Shown: positions 40,888-50,117, counted from the first letter of the stretch. The stretch: 64,000 nucleotides of DNA from Desulfosporosinus sp. (GCA_003513495.1 DOPM01000029.1:261588-325587); one strand, 5' to 3'. Program-made: numbers and translations. The notes: generated by a model from the letters alone, not told the origin.

Positions 40888-42591
40888 TTGATGGGCTTTT
40901 TCTCCGTAGGGTTCGCCAATGAATTCATTGTATAGCTTGAGGACAGCTGGATTTTCATGGGATTTGCGCAAAGGTTTGGAGCGGTCTTCTTGATAGATGG
41001 CACTGGCACGGGCTTGGAGTATTTCTAGATTCCCATGATGATAAGGTTGTCCACCGCCTCCGATACAACCACCGGGGCAAGCCATGATCTCGATGGCATC
41101 ATAATGACTCTTGCCAGATTGGATTTTTTCCAGAATGGTACGGGCATTTCCCAGACCATGTGTGACTGCTATCCGAAAGTCACGCTCACCGATGGGAATG
41201 ACTGCCTCCTTAATTCCATCCATTCCCCGAAGGGACTCAAACTCGACATTTTCTAAGGGCTTTCCGGTCAGCCACTCATAGGCTGTCCTCAAAGCAGCTT
41301 CAATTACTCCCCCCGTCGCACCGAAAACGACAGCAGCACCCGTCGATTCCCCTAAGGGGTGATCGAAGTTTTCTTCTTTAAGGTGATCAAAATGTATACC
41401 AGCTTCCCTGATCATGCGGGAAAGTTCTCGGGTCGTGATGACGATGTCTACATCCGGGGTAACCGGGTCTTTCCCCAGCTCCGGTCGAGCTGCTTCGTAT
41501 TTCTTGGCAATACAAGGCATGATTGAGACAACGGTAATCTTCTTAGGATCGATACCATAGGTATCTGCATAATAGCTTTTAGACAAGACCCCCAGCATTT
41601 CATGGGGAGATTTGCAGGTTGAAGGGATGTCCAATAAATCTGGAAACTGATGCTCAAAGAATTTGACCCAAGCAGGACAACAACTGGTGAGAATCGGCAG
41701 ACGCCTGCCATGTTCTATACGGTGAATCAGCTCGGTAGCTTCCTCTATAATCGTCACGTCAGCCCCGAACTCCGTATCAAAGACACGGTCAAACCCAAGT
41801 CTACGGAGAGCGGCAACCATTTTGCCAGTCACAATCGTCCCAGGTTCTAATCCGAACCCTTCCCCAAGGGCGACCCGTACAGCGGGGGCCGTTTCAACAA
41901 TAACGTAACGTGTCGGATCGTTAAGGGCTTTCCATACCTTATCGACTTGATCAAGTTCCATCAAAGCACCAGTAGGGCATACCGCTACACATTGTCCACA
42001 GAACGTGCACGAGGTGTCGTGTTGAGGTAAATCGAAGGCGGTTTTCACAACCGTTTCGAAACCCCGTCCCACAGCAGAGTAAACTCCAACCGTCTGAACA
42101 TCATTACACATCGTTTCACAGCGACGACAGCGAATGCACTTGTTCGGGTCACGAATAATAGCCAAACTGGATTTATCAATCTCGAACTCGGATTCTTCCC
42201 CTTCATAGGTTATATTGCGCACACCGAGATCTGCAGCTAGGGATTGGAGGTCACAGTCTAGGTTTTTCGCACAGGTCAAACATGATTTTGGATGGTCAGA
42301 AAGTAGGAGTTCCACCATGGTTCGTCTGCCCTGGATGGCACGCAGAGTATCGGTTTTAACGACCATGCCATTGAATACAGGGGTCGAACAGGCCGGTGCC
42401 AAATTTCGGCGACCCTCTACTTCAACAACACAGACTCGGCAGGAAGCGATATGATTATTCATTCTCATCTCGTGTAGGTTGAGGTAGCATAAGGTCGGAA
42501 TGTCGATGTTTACAGTTCGAGCTGCGTCCAAGATGGACATTCCTTCAGGGACGGAAAGGGATATGTCGTTGATTGTTAGCTGAATATCCAT
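40849..42591 (-). CDS. hydA: [FeFe] hydrogenase catalytic subunit
   Basis: A 580-residue iron hydrogenase. Domain order: 2Fe-2S plant-ferredoxin-like region (C34-C60 area, LNLHEMRMNNHIASCRVCVV), a His-Cys3 cluster (HPKSCLTCAKNLDC), two [4Fe-4S] clusters (CIRCRRCETMC; CTFCGQCVAVCP), then the H-cluster domain. H-cluster motifs are LTSCCPAWVKFFE, MPCIAKKYEA and MACPGGCIGGGGQP. Start is the ATG at 42591 with AAAGGAGG upstream. With the next two genes it forms a NAD(P)H-linked, possibly electron-bifurcating, cytosolic hydrogenase. Confidence 0.95.
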   Translation of the reverse strand: MDIQLTINDISLSVPEGMSILDAARTVNIDIPTLCYLNLHEMRMNNHIASCRVCVVEVEGRRNLAPACSTPVFNGMVVKTDTLRAIQGRRTMVELLLSDHPKSCLTCAKNLDCDLQSLAADLGVRNITYEGEESEFEIDKSSLAIIRDPNKCIRCRRCETMCNDVQTVGVYSAVGRGFETVVKTAFDLPQHDTSCTFCGQCVAVCPTGALMELDQVDKVWKALNDPTRYVIVETAPAVRVALGEGFGLEPGTIVTGKMVAALRRLGFDRVFDTEFGADVTIIEEATELIHRIEHGRRLPILTSCCPAWVKFFEHQFPDLLDIPSTCKSPHEMLGVLSKSYYADTYGIDPKKITVVSIMPCIAKKYEAARPELGKDPVTPDVDIVITTRELSRMIREAGIHFDHLKEENFDHPLGESTGAAVVFGATGGVIEAALRTAYEWLTGKPLENVEFESLRGMDGIKEAVIPIGERDFRIAVTHGLGNARTILEKIQSGKSHYDAIEIMACPGGCIGGGGQPYHHGNLEILQARASAIYQEDRSKPLRKSHENPAVLKLYNEFIGEPYGEKAHQLLHTSFTQRRKI

Positions 42592-42599
42592 AACGGGGT

Positions 42600-42705
42600 C
42601 CTCCTTTAAAGAAAACTTGGCTGGCGCTCGAAGACACTGTCTTCGCACGAATTAGCTTTCTTGCAGAATGCGAAGCGGCCGCCTAGTTGCACTTATGCCC
42701 ACGCA
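42600..42705 (-). repeat. Dispersed intergenic repeat shared with 59645-59725
   Basis: In minus orientation it reads GCATAAGTGCAACTAGGCGG near 42695, and GCGCCAGCCAAGTTTTCTTT near 42610. Both ends recur in the same order at 59652-59717 on the plus strand. It separates hydA from hydB and interrupts an otherwise tight operon. Confidence 0.6.
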
Positions 42706-42732
42706 TTCTAATAAGCAGGGTATAGGGATAAC

Positions 42733-44616
42733 TTAATGGCGTATGATGGCACCGAAACGGCATTTTTCCATACATGCCCCGCATTTAAGGCAACGGTCTT
42801 CATCTATAATGTGAGGTTCCTTGACAGAACCCGTGATACAGTTAGCCGGGCAATGTTTGGTGCAAAGAGTACACCCTTTACATTTGTCAGTAATCTTGTA
42901 CTTCAGTAAACTCTTGCAAACCCCGGCCGGACAGGATTTATCGACAATATGGGCCAGGTATTCGTCTCTGAAATACTCCAAAGTAGAAAGAATGGGATTG
43001 GGTGCACTTTGTCCAAGTCCGCAAAGAGAAGTATCCTTAATGATCTTGCTTAATTTTTCTAGACTATCTAAATCATCTAAGGTCCCTTTGCCTTCCGTAA
43101 TTTTGGTGAGGATTTCATGAAGGCGTTTTGTACCGACCCGGCAAGCAGTGCACCGGCCACAAGACTCGTCCACGGTGAATTCGAGGAAGAACTTTGCTAT
43201 ATTGACCATACAATCGCTATCATCCATGACAATTAGACCCCCAGAACCCATCATGGAGCCAATTGAGATTAAGGATTCATAGTCGATAGGAGTATCCAGA
43301 TATTTAGTGGGGATACATCCGCCAGAGGGTCCGCCAGTTTGTGCCGCTTTAAATATTTTATGATGTTTTATCCCACCGCCGATGTCAAAAATAATTTGTC
43401 GGAGGGTTGTTCCCATAGGAACTTCTACCAGGCCAACATTGTTGACTTTCCCAGCCAAGGCAAAGACCTTGGTTCCTTTACTTTTTTCCGTTCCAATACT
43501 AGAAAACCACTCCGCTCCTCTTAAAATAATGGGGGGAATATTCGCGAAGGTTTCCACATTATTAACACAGGTGGGCTTGCCCCAGAGTCCCTGTTGAGCA
43601 GGGAAGGGTGGCTTAACCGAGGGCTCCCCGCGAGCACCTTCAATGGAATGAATAAGGGCGGTTTCTTCTCCACATACAAAGGCCCCAGCACCGTATTTTA
43701 TTTCTACATCAAAGCAAAAGTCGCTACCTAATATACCTTCCCCAAGCAATCCATACTCCCTAGCTTGGTTAATAGCAATTTGTAAACGGTGAATAGCTAG
43801 GGGGTATTCTGCACGAATATAAATAAACCCATGGGCTGCCCCGATTGCTGAGCCTGCAATGAGCATAGCTTCTAGGACACTATGAGGGTCGCCTTCGAGG
43901 ATGGAGCGGTCCATGAAAGCACCTGGATCTCCCTCGTCGGCATTACAAATAATATAGCGTTGTTTAGCCTCACCTTGACCCGTTAGTTCCCACTTCACGC
44001 CTGTGGGGAAGCCTCCACCTCCTCGCCCACGGAGGCCGCTTTTTTTTATCTCTTCAATAACTGAGGAAGGAGTCATCTTGAAAAGGACTTTCGCCAAGGC
44101 TTGATATCCATCGGCTGCGATATATTCACGAATCTCTTCAGGAGCAATATAGCTACAATTGCGGAGGGCAATGCGAAGTTGATTGTGATAGAAGGGAAGG
44201 TCAGAAGCAAAACGCTTTTCAGTGTCAGGATCAATATAGAGAAGGCGCTCGAGCCGTTTCCCTTGGATGAAGTGTTCCTCTACTATATCTACAACATCCA
44301 TGGTGGAGACATCTACATAGAGGACATTATCGGGGTGGATTTCAAGAATAGGTCCTTTTTCGCAAAAACCAAAACAACCTGTTTGGAGTACTTCAACTTG
44401 ATCAGATAATCCGCGCTGATCAAGCTCCTCTTTAAGATGTTTAGCTATTTCAGGACTATCCGAAGCATGGCAGCCAGTTCCTCCACAAACCATAATGTGG
44501 CGAGGCTTACCTTGGGCATCAGGAGTCGTGATTGGGTTTGTAACACGTCGATTTTCGAGTAGAGCCAGGCTCTGAGCTTTTAGGGTATTCAGCGCTGTCG
44601 TATCTTTGAGTTTCAT
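42733..44616 (-). CDS. hydB: Hydrogenase NuoF-like diaphorase subunit
   Basis: A 627-residue NADH/FMN subunit. An N-terminal thioredoxin-like [2Fe-2S] domain (GGTGCHASDSPEIAKHL; TGCFGFCEKGP) leads to the NuoF flavoprotein. That part has GLRGRGGGGFPTGVKW, ICNADEGDPGAFMDR and GAGAFVCGEETALIHSIEG. An SLBB region, a CGRCTACRVG cluster and a C-terminal 2[4Fe-4S] ferredoxin (CKGCTLCTKHCP; CLKCGACMEKC) follow. It is the NAD(P)H site of the hydrogenase. Start is ATG at 44616 after GGGAGGA. Confidence 0.94.
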   Translation of the reverse strand: MKLKDTTALNTLKAQSLALLENRRVTNPITTPDAQGKPRHIMVCGGTGCHASDSPEIAKHLKEELDQRGLSDQVEVLQTGCFGFCEKGPILEIHPDNVLYVDVSTMDVVDIVEEHFIQGKRLERLLYIDPDTEKRFASDLPFYHNQLRIALRNCSYIAPEEIREYIAADGYQALAKVLFKMTPSSVIEEIKKSGLRGRGGGGFPTGVKWELTGQGEAKQRYIICNADEGDPGAFMDRSILEGDPHSVLEAMLIAGSAIGAAHGFIYIRAEYPLAIHRLQIAINQAREYGLLGEGILGSDFCFDVEIKYGAGAFVCGEETALIHSIEGARGEPSVKPPFPAQQGLWGKPTCVNNVETFANIPPIILRGAEWFSSIGTEKSKGTKVFALAGKVNNVGLVEVPMGTTLRQIIFDIGGGIKHHKIFKAAQTGGPSGGCIPTKYLDTPIDYESLISIGSMMGSGGLIVMDDSDCMVNIAKFFLEFTVDESCGRCTACRVGTKRLHEILTKITEGKGTLDDLDSLEKLSKIIKDTSLCGLGQSAPNPILSTLEYFRDEYLAHIVDKSCPAGVCKSLLKYKITDKCKGCTLCTKHCPANCITGSVKEPHIIDEDRCLKCGACMEKCRFGAIIRH

Positions 44617-44636
44617 ATGTCCTCCCTTCCCATGCC

Positions 44637-45137
44637 TCATGCCTCGCGCATCGTTTCAGGGCGATATTTGGCAAGGGCTTGTTTGACATCCTCGGCGTTA
44701 TCTAATCGTCCATGGACTTTTCCATCCACAGTCATAACAGGAGCTAGGCCACACGCTCCAATGCAACGTACAGAATCCAAGGAGAAGAGTTGATCCTCCG
44801 TAGTCTGACCAGTTTTTATTCCTAGCTGACTCTCGATTTCTTGTTGTAACTTTTCTGAACCTCTCACAAAACAAGCAGTACCCATGCACACATTCGCTAC
44901 ATGTTGCCCCCGGGGCTTCATGGTGAAGAATGAATAGAAACTCACAACGCCATAGACCTTGGCTGAGGGGATATCCAATTTCTGCGCAATATGCCACTGG
45001 ACTTTATCGGGCAGATAACCGAAAAGTTCTTGAGCATGATGGAGAATTGTAATAAGGTTTTCTTTTTTATAGGGGAGGCCGTCAATATAGTCATCCAACT
45101 GTTGATAGGGATCTTTGATCAAAGGGTTATTATACAT
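44637..45137 (-). CDS. hydC: Hydrogenase NuoE-like [2Fe-2S] subunit
   Basis: A 166-residue thioredoxin-fold [2Fe-2S] protein. The four cluster cysteines are in CMGTACFVRG and VRCIGACGLAPVMTV. ATG at 45137 is chosen after AAAGGAG; the longer frame upstream has no ribosome site. It is the first gene of the hydrogenase operon and completes the HydABC set. Confidence 0.93.
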   Translation of the reverse strand: MYNNPLIKDPYQQLDDYIDGLPYKKENLITILHHAQELFGYLPDKVQWHIAQKLDIPSAKVYGVVSFYSFFTMKPRGQHVANVCMGTACFVRGSEKLQQEIESQLGIKTGQTTEDQLFSLDSVRCIGACGLAPVMTVDGKVHGRLDNAEDVKQALAKYRPETMREA

Positions 45138-45281
45138 GGGCGTTTCTCCTTTTATCGGAAGTGTTTCTTTTAGAGTTCCCGAATTTGTTAAATCAAATCG
45201 CTGGTGCAGTGATAAAAAATAGGCTAGAATAGGAAAGAATGGGACTTGCATACTCATATTGTTTAAATGTAGGTGAAAATA

Positions 45282-46532
45282 ATGACGAAGAAGAATTATA
45301 CCCAAACTGCTAATCTAACCTTGGGAGGTATTACCCTGGGGTTTTTAGTGAGCTATCCCTTCTATCTTCAAGGTAGTTTTATTGGGGGGCTTATCTCAAG
45401 TGGATGCAGTGCAGGAATGATCGGGGGGCTTGCTGATTGGTTTGCAGTAAATGCTTTATTTCGACGCCCTTTGGGTATCAGGCCAAGTAAAATAGTGCGT
45501 ACGGAAATTATACCTCAAAACCGAGAACGGATTTTTGCAGCCTTATCAGATATGGTTCAGCATGAACTACTTTCTCAAGACGTACTTAGGCGTAAACTAT
45601 CTGCCTTGGATTTTTCAGGGATGCTGATTCGAGTCCTGCAAGAGCCTGAGGTGCAGGAAACAGTCAATTTCATGCTGGTTAATCTAGTACAGGATATACA
45701 GAACCATCGGGAACCGGAGGAGTTTAACCGTCAGATTCAGAGTTTGGTTCGTGAAACAATAGGGAAATTGAATCTCTCCCAAACGTTTGCAGAAATCCTG
45801 GAATTCTCTGTGGAACGTGGAGATATCGATAAAGCCTCGGCGGCTATTTGCCGAGCAGTCTCTGAATTTGTAGATCAACCTGTTGTCAGGAAGGCCTTAG
45901 AGGATATGATCGAGGCTGCTTTGACAAGGTATGAGGAAAACAATTCTACGCGTAAAATGGTCGGGATGTTTCTTCCGGCACCTTCTGAGCTAGCGCTGGG
46001 TCTTCAAGAAAAAGCTAAAAAAGTGCTGGGAGACGGCACCATCGAGCGGTGGCTTAAACACGCTTTGCTCAGGTTAGTGTTGGAACTCAGAACAAAGGCA
46101 TCCCTGCAAGAACGTCTGAATCTCTTTGTAATGGAGGCCTTAGAAAAAGTCCTGCAAAACTCCGAACTAAAGAATATCTTTATAGCTTTCCTTGGGACAA
46201 GCACAGAGAACTCGCTGCCCATGTCAGAACAACCTTTAGCATATTTACAGAACCGGTGGAAGACAATCCTCGAAAGAATTGAGCAAAATCTAGATGCCAG
46301 GGCTCAGATCAATCAAGCAGTTAAAGTTCTTCTCGAGAAACAGATTGCCTACCATCATAATTCTATCGGACGCCTAGTGCGAGAAGGGTTGGAACCTTTA
46401 ACAGATGACAAGCTAATTGCCCTGATTGAGGATAAAGCAGGTAATGATCTGCAAATGATTCGTATTAACGGCTCTGTCGTGGGTGGTTTGGCTGGAATGC
46501 TAATTTACTTGCTCGGGATGGTGTTTATCTGA
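45282..46532 (+). CDS. DUF445-family membrane protein, first of two
   Basis: A 416-residue protein with hydrophobic helices at both ends and a long helical centre. The family start GGLADWFAVNALFRRPLG and RTEIIPQNRERIFAALSDMV are clear, and the end has DKAGNDLQMIRINGSVVGGL. Its function is unknown; DUF445 proteins resemble inner-membrane YheB-like proteins. The start is ATG at 45282. The next gene begins at the last base of its stop codon. Confidence 0.87.
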   Translation: MTKKNYTQTANLTLGGITLGFLVSYPFYLQGSFIGGLISSGCSAGMIGGLADWFAVNALFRRPLGIRPSKIVRTEIIPQNRERIFAALSDMVQHELLSQDVLRRKLSALDFSGMLIRVLQEPEVQETVNFMLVNLVQDIQNHREPEEFNRQIQSLVRETIGKLNLSQTFAEILEFSVERGDIDKASAAICRAVSEFVDQPVVRKALEDMIEAALTRYEENNSTRKMVGMFLPAPSELALGLQEKAKKVLGDGTIERWLKHALLRLVLELRTKASLQERLNLFVMEALEKVLQNSELKNIFIAFLGTSTENSLPMSEQPLAYLQNRWKTILERIEQNLDARAQINQAVKVLLEKQIAYHHNSIGRLVREGLEPLTDDKLIALIEDKAGNDLQMIRINGSVVGGLAGMLIYLLGMVFI

Positions 46533-47854
46533 TGAATTATCATAAAAAAGCAAATCTCACCTTAACTGCAGTCTTTATCTTTTTCCTGGGGGCGGCTGTT
46601 TTAGAACACTTTTATCCCCATAATTTTGGAGTTAGACTGGTGTATTTCGTCTTGGAAGCTGCCTTAGTCGGTGGAATCGCTGATTGGTTTGCAGTAACAG
46701 CAATTTTCAGAAAACCCTTAGGATGGGGTTTTCATACTGAACTTATCCCCAGAAATCGGGAAAAGGTTATCGAAGCAGTGGCCTCCATGGTGCAATCTGA
46801 GCTTTTGCACATAGATTTGATACGCAAAAAAATCGAGAGAGTTCCCTTTATCGAATCGCTCCTTAACTATGTAGAAAAGGAAGGCGGGCCAGTATACTTA
46901 ACGAACAAGTTACTTCCCTATCTTCAGAGTTATATCGGAAAACAACAGCCGCACCGGCTTGCTAAGGCATTGACTGAGTATCTTCATAGAAATTCCAAGA
47001 CTTGGACCTTAGGACTTAAGTTACAGGCTGTAAGCGGGTGGGCCTTAAATCAGGGATATATTGATCAAGGATTAGATCGGTTAGCGGAAGGATTGTTGGA
47101 TAAAGCATCAGAAGGGGAAACCCGGCAAGTTATTGTTCGCTACTTTGAGGAAATTAAACAAGAAAAGGTGAGCAATGCGGGAGGTTTAATTCGTACCCTG
47201 ATGGGTTTTGTTGAAATGTCCGATGGATTAAACCTTGACGAAGCAGCAGATGCTCTGCAAGTTGAGTTGCTTTTAACCTTACGCAAATTGCAAGACCGTA
47301 ACAGTCCTCTTCGGGCAACTCTAAAGGATCACCTTATGGATCAAATAGCCGAATTAGGGCAAGATCAACTCTTTGAAGAGCAAGTGCAGCAATGGAAAGA
47401 TGCTGTCCTGAAAGAGCCCTTCATCGAGAGCTTTCTAGAGTCTGTCATAAAGACAGCCATAGACGCAGCAACATCACCTTCAGGTGGGACAGGGGGACAG
47501 GTTCCTTGTCCCACGTTGTATCGCCTGCTCCACCCCTATGTTGAAAAATACTGGGTTAGCCTTCAAGAGAACGGAGTACTTCGCGAAAGGATGAACTCCT
47601 TCATCGTAGATAGCTTATGCAGAATGATTAAAAATGAACATAACTTAATTGGAAACCTAGTGAGGGAGACCCTATCAACTTACACGGACCAAGATCTTAA
47701 TCAGTTTGTTCAGGATAAAGCAGGTAACGACTTACAATGGATTCGTATCAACGGATCCATGATTGGTGGAGTGGTAGGGCTGATATTGTTTTTATTCCTA
47801 GAGTTTTTCTATAATCCCTTCATAATACCAGTAATAATGAACTACATTCCATAA
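46532..47854 (+). CDS. DUF445-family membrane protein, second of two, with an in-frame repeat
   Basis: A 440-residue paralogue of the previous protein (GGIADWFAVTAIFRKPLG; RNREKVIEAVASMVQSELL; DKAGNDLQWIRINGSMIGGV). Near residue 320 it carries SGGTGGQVPCPTLY, encoded by a copy of a dispersed GGGACAGGGGGACAGG repeat (47484-47514). The first paralogue has a shorter stretch at that point. The reading frame is kept, so the repeat was inserted or expanded without breaking the gene. Confidence 0.87.
   Translation: MNYHKKANLTLTAVFIFFLGAAVLEHFYPHNFGVRLVYFVLEAALVGGIADWFAVTAIFRKPLGWGFHTELIPRNREKVIEAVASMVQSELLHIDLIRKKIERVPFIESLLNYVEKEGGPVYLTNKLLPYLQSYIGKQQPHRLAKALTEYLHRNSKTWTLGLKLQAVSGWALNQGYIDQGLDRLAEGLLDKASEGETRQVIVRYFEEIKQEKVSNAGGLIRTLMGFVEMSDGLNLDEAADALQVELLLTLRKLQDRNSPLRATLKDHLMDQIAELGQDQLFEEQVQQWKDAVLKEPFIESFLESVIKTAIDAATSPSGGTGGQVPCPTLYRLLHPYVEKYWVSLQENGVLRERMNSFIVDSLCRMIKNEHNLIGNLVRETLSTYTDQDLNQFVQDKAGNDLQWIRINGSMIGGVVGLILFLFLEFFYNPFIIPVIMNYIP
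47484..47514 (+). repeat. Dispersed GTGGGACAGG... repeat inside a coding region
   Basis: GTGGGACAGGGGGACAGG, then TTCCTTGTCCCAC. It can fold with GTGGGACA against TGTCCCAC. A second copy is at 47859-47894, just after the same gene. Confidence 0.7.
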
Positions 47855-47858
47855 ACGC

Positions 47859-47894
47859 GGGACAGGGGGACAGGTTCCTTGTCCCCCCTGTCCC
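47859..47894. repeat. Dispersed GGGACAGG... repeat, intergenic copy
   Basis: GGGACAGGGGGACAGGTTCC, then TTGTCCCCCCTGTCCC. The 14-bp stem has one bulge, so it may also act as a terminator for the DUF445 pair. Confidence 0.7.
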
Positions 47895-47923
47895 TCCCCT
47901 CCCGTCCCGCCCTGCCCTGCCCC
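47883..47923 (-). other. G-quadruplex-forming tract (G-rich on the minus strand)
   Basis: Eight runs of three or more C on the plus strand, separated by one to three bases, give eight G-runs on the minus strand. It lies next to the GGGACAGG repeat in a 390-base gap before amt. Confidence 0.65.
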
Positions 47924-48083
47924 TGGACCGACTTCAGGCCTCTGACCTCCGACTTCTGTACAGGTATACAAGATTCATAGAGAGGAGGTATTGTATTTGG
48001 GTTCGTCTCTGTGCTAGAATACCAAACATAAGGTGTGCACAACCGAAAACCCATGGGTAACTAAAAATGAACGGCAAAGCAAT

Positions 48084-48127
48084 GACGCTTTGAGAATACT
48101 CGCAAGAGTAGCTCAAAGCGTCTTTTG
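48084..48127 (+). terminator. Long hairpin with GCAA tetraloop upstream of amt
   Basis: GACGCTTTGAG pairs with CTCAAAGCGTC, and inside it TACTC pairs with GAGTA around the GNRA loop GCAA, followed by TTTTGTTTT. It is a good terminator or a regulated leader element. No gene ends immediately before it, so it may end a short leader RNA for the ammonium transporter. Confidence 0.6.
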
Positions 48128-48167
48128 TTTTACTAGCACTATCCAAGTTCTCTAAAAAGTATTAGTT

Positions 48168-48181
48168 GACTGGTACCAGTC
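48168..48181. promoter_or_regulatory. Perfect palindrome upstream of amt
   Basis: GACTGGTACCAGTC is a 14-bp perfect palindrome 62 bases before the amt start and overlaps a TTGACT that could be a -35. It is a candidate operator. It does not match the GlnR consensus. Confidence 0.4.
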
Positions 48182-48245
48182 ATAGGCTGACTTTTACAGA
48201 AAATAAGTTTAGGTTAATGTCAATTTTTTGTTAGGAGGAATTATG

Positions 48246-49475
48246 ATGGATACAGGAGATACATCGTTTATATTGATTTCGGCGGCAATGGTCTTTCTAA
48301 TGACGCCTGGTTTAGCGCTTTTTTATGGTGGTATGGTACGTAAAAAGAACGTTCTTAGTACCCTCATGCATAGTTGGATTGTCATAGGTATTATGTCCTT
48401 ACAGTGGATTTTAGTGGGATTCAGTTTAGCCTTTGGAACAGATCACTATGGTTTGATTGGAGGCCTGGACTGGCTGGGCTTGAATGGGGTTGGAATGGAA
48501 CCTAATCCGGATTACTCAGCCACAATCCCAGCCATCGTATTTATGGCCTTTCAAATGATGTTTGCAATTCTTACCCCGGCTTTAATAAGCGGTTCAGTAG
48601 CTGAGCGGATGCGTTTCCCAGCGTTTTTAGCCTTTATGATTTTGTGGGCAACGTTTGTATACGATCCTCTAGCCCACTGGGTGTGGGGGGTCGGTGGTTT
48701 CTTAAGAAATCTTGGAGCCTTAGACTTTGCAGGAGGAAATGTAGTGCATATTAGTTCGGGATACTCCGCACTAATAGCAGCTATCGTACTTGGAAAGCGT
48801 AAAGGGCTTGGCAAAGAATCCATGGCACCTCATCATGTTCCAATGACTGTCTTAGGAGCAGGAATCCTTTGGTTTGGATGGTTTGGGTTTAATGCAGGAA
48901 GTGCTCTAGGCGCAAATGGTTTAGCAGGCATTGCCTTGGTGAATACAAATACCGCTGCAGCGGCAGGAGCGGTTGCATGGGCAATTGTAGAGCGGTTGCA
49001 TAGAGGTAAATCCACGATCCTGGGGACGGCCAGCGGCGCTATTGCAGGATTAGTAGCCATAACTCCTGGAGCAGGATTTGTAACACCCCTCTCTTCTATA
49101 GTTATTGGTTTTATTGGAGGTATGATTTGCTATCTAGCCATCAGCGTGATGAAGGCAAAATTTGGATATGACGATGCTTTGGATGCTTTCGGATGTCATG
49201 GAATTGGCGGGACTTGGGGGGCTTTAGCAACAGGGGTTTTTGCCACGACGAGTATCAATTCAGCTGGTGCAGACGGATTATTCTATGGAAATGCTTCCCT
49301 CTTAGGGATTCAAGCTTTGAGTGTTTTAATCACAGTGGTGTTTACAGTGCTGGCAACCTTTATCATTTTAAAAACGATTAGCTTAGTGACGAAACTACGT
49401 GTTAGTGAGGAACAAGAATCAAATGGTTTGGATCTATCCTTACATGGGGAAACCGCCTATTCTGAGTTTGTATAA
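48246..49475 (+). CDS. amt: Ammonium transporter
   Basis: A 409-residue Amt/Rh-family channel with about 11 membrane helices. Motifs are MVFLMTPGLALFYGGMVRKK, DFAGGNVVHISSGYSALIAA, WFGWFGFNAGSALGAN and DDALDAFGCHGIGG (pore histidines). ATG at 48246 has AGGAGG 7 bases upstream; ATG at 48243 is also possible. It imports ammonium. The PII gene follows after 44 bases, the usual amt-glnK pairing. Confidence 0.96.
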   Translation: MDTGDTSFILISAAMVFLMTPGLALFYGGMVRKKNVLSTLMHSWIVIGIMSLQWILVGFSLAFGTDHYGLIGGLDWLGLNGVGMEPNPDYSATIPAIVFMAFQMMFAILTPALISGSVAERMRFPAFLAFMILWATFVYDPLAHWVWGVGGFLRNLGALDFAGGNVVHISSGYSALIAAIVLGKRKGLGKESMAPHHVPMTVLGAGILWFGWFGFNAGSALGANGLAGIALVNTNTAAAAGAVAWAIVERLHRGKSTILGTASGAIAGLVAITPGAGFVTPLSSIVIGFIGGMICYLAISVMKAKFGYDDALDAFGCHGIGGTWGALATGVFATTSINSAGADGLFYGNASLLGIQALSVLITVVFTVLATFIILKTISLVTKLRVSEEQESNGLDLSLHGETAYSEFV

Positions 49476-49519
49476 TTGTGTAATTGTGAGTCTGAAATCA
49501 ACTCAAAGGAGGATTTAGC

Positions 49520-49858
49520 ATGAAGAAAATTGAGGCGATTATTCGGCCCGGAAAGCTAGATAATGTTAAAGATGCGTTGGGAAGCCTTGGGGTTAATGGA
49601 TTAACAGTGACCCAAGTGATTGGGTGCGGAAAACAAAAGGGAAATACCCAGGTTTATCGGGGGGTGGAATATACTATTCATCTTATTCCAAAGGTAAAGA
49701 TAGAGATTGTTGTAATGGATAAAGAGGTGGATAAGGTCATCGAAGTCATAAAACAAGTAGCACGCACAGGTGAAATTGGAGACGGAAAGATCTTTGTTTC
49801 TGCCGTTGAAAATGTCTATACGATCAGAACCGGAGACAGTGGAGAAAAGGCATTATAA
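49520..49858 (+). CDS. glnB: PII nitrogen-regulatory signalling protein
   Basis: A 112-residue PII protein. The T-loop TQVYRGVEYTI has Tyr51, the uridylylation position in characterised PII. The B and C loops TGEIGDGKIFV and ENVYTIRTGDSG are conserved. It blocks the adjacent Amt in response to ATP/ADP and 2-oxoglutarate. A terminator follows. Confidence 0.96.
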   Translation: MKKIEAIIRPGKLDNVKDALGSLGVNGLTVTQVIGCGKQKGNTQVYRGVEYTIHLIPKVKIEIVVMDKEVDKVIEVIKQVARTGEIGDGKIFVSAVENVYTIRTGDSGEKAL

Positions 49859-49904
49859 CAAATGAAAAGGGGATTGCTATTTATATCGTATGTTATGCTA
49901 ACAC

Positions 49905-49952
49905 AAAAAAGGCCGAGCTCTCACACAGGAACATCGAGAGCTTGGCTTTTTT
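49905..49952 (+). terminator. Terminator after glnB
   Basis: AAAAAAGGCCGAGCTCTC pairs with GAGAGCTTGGCTTTTTT around a 13-base loop. Confidence 0.85.
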
Positions 49953-49960
49953 GACGTATC

Positions 49961-50017
49961 AGACACCCATGCCACCACTGATGAATGAAAACTACAGTGC
50001 GCGTAGCGAAGGATCTT
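49961..50017. repeat. Dispersed intergenic repeat, copy C
   Basis: CAGACACCCATGCC, then ACCACTGATGAATGAAAACT, then ACAGTGCGC and GAAGGATCTTA. It is the shortest copy of the family at 16201 and 34166 and lacks the internal hairpin. Confidence 0.6.
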
Positions 50018-50117
50018 AAAGTATACAGTCTTAGAAAAATAGTGAAATAATACCATTATTTGTTAACTTATTTCATTGATCTTCGTATACTGTAAAAAGA
50101 GGAAAGGGGGATTTAAA

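Noticed and set aside
48000..48130. A c-di-GMP class I riboswitch before amt, suggested by CGGCAAAGC
   Set aside because: The conserved GGCAAACC core and tetraloop-receptor arrangement are not present in order.
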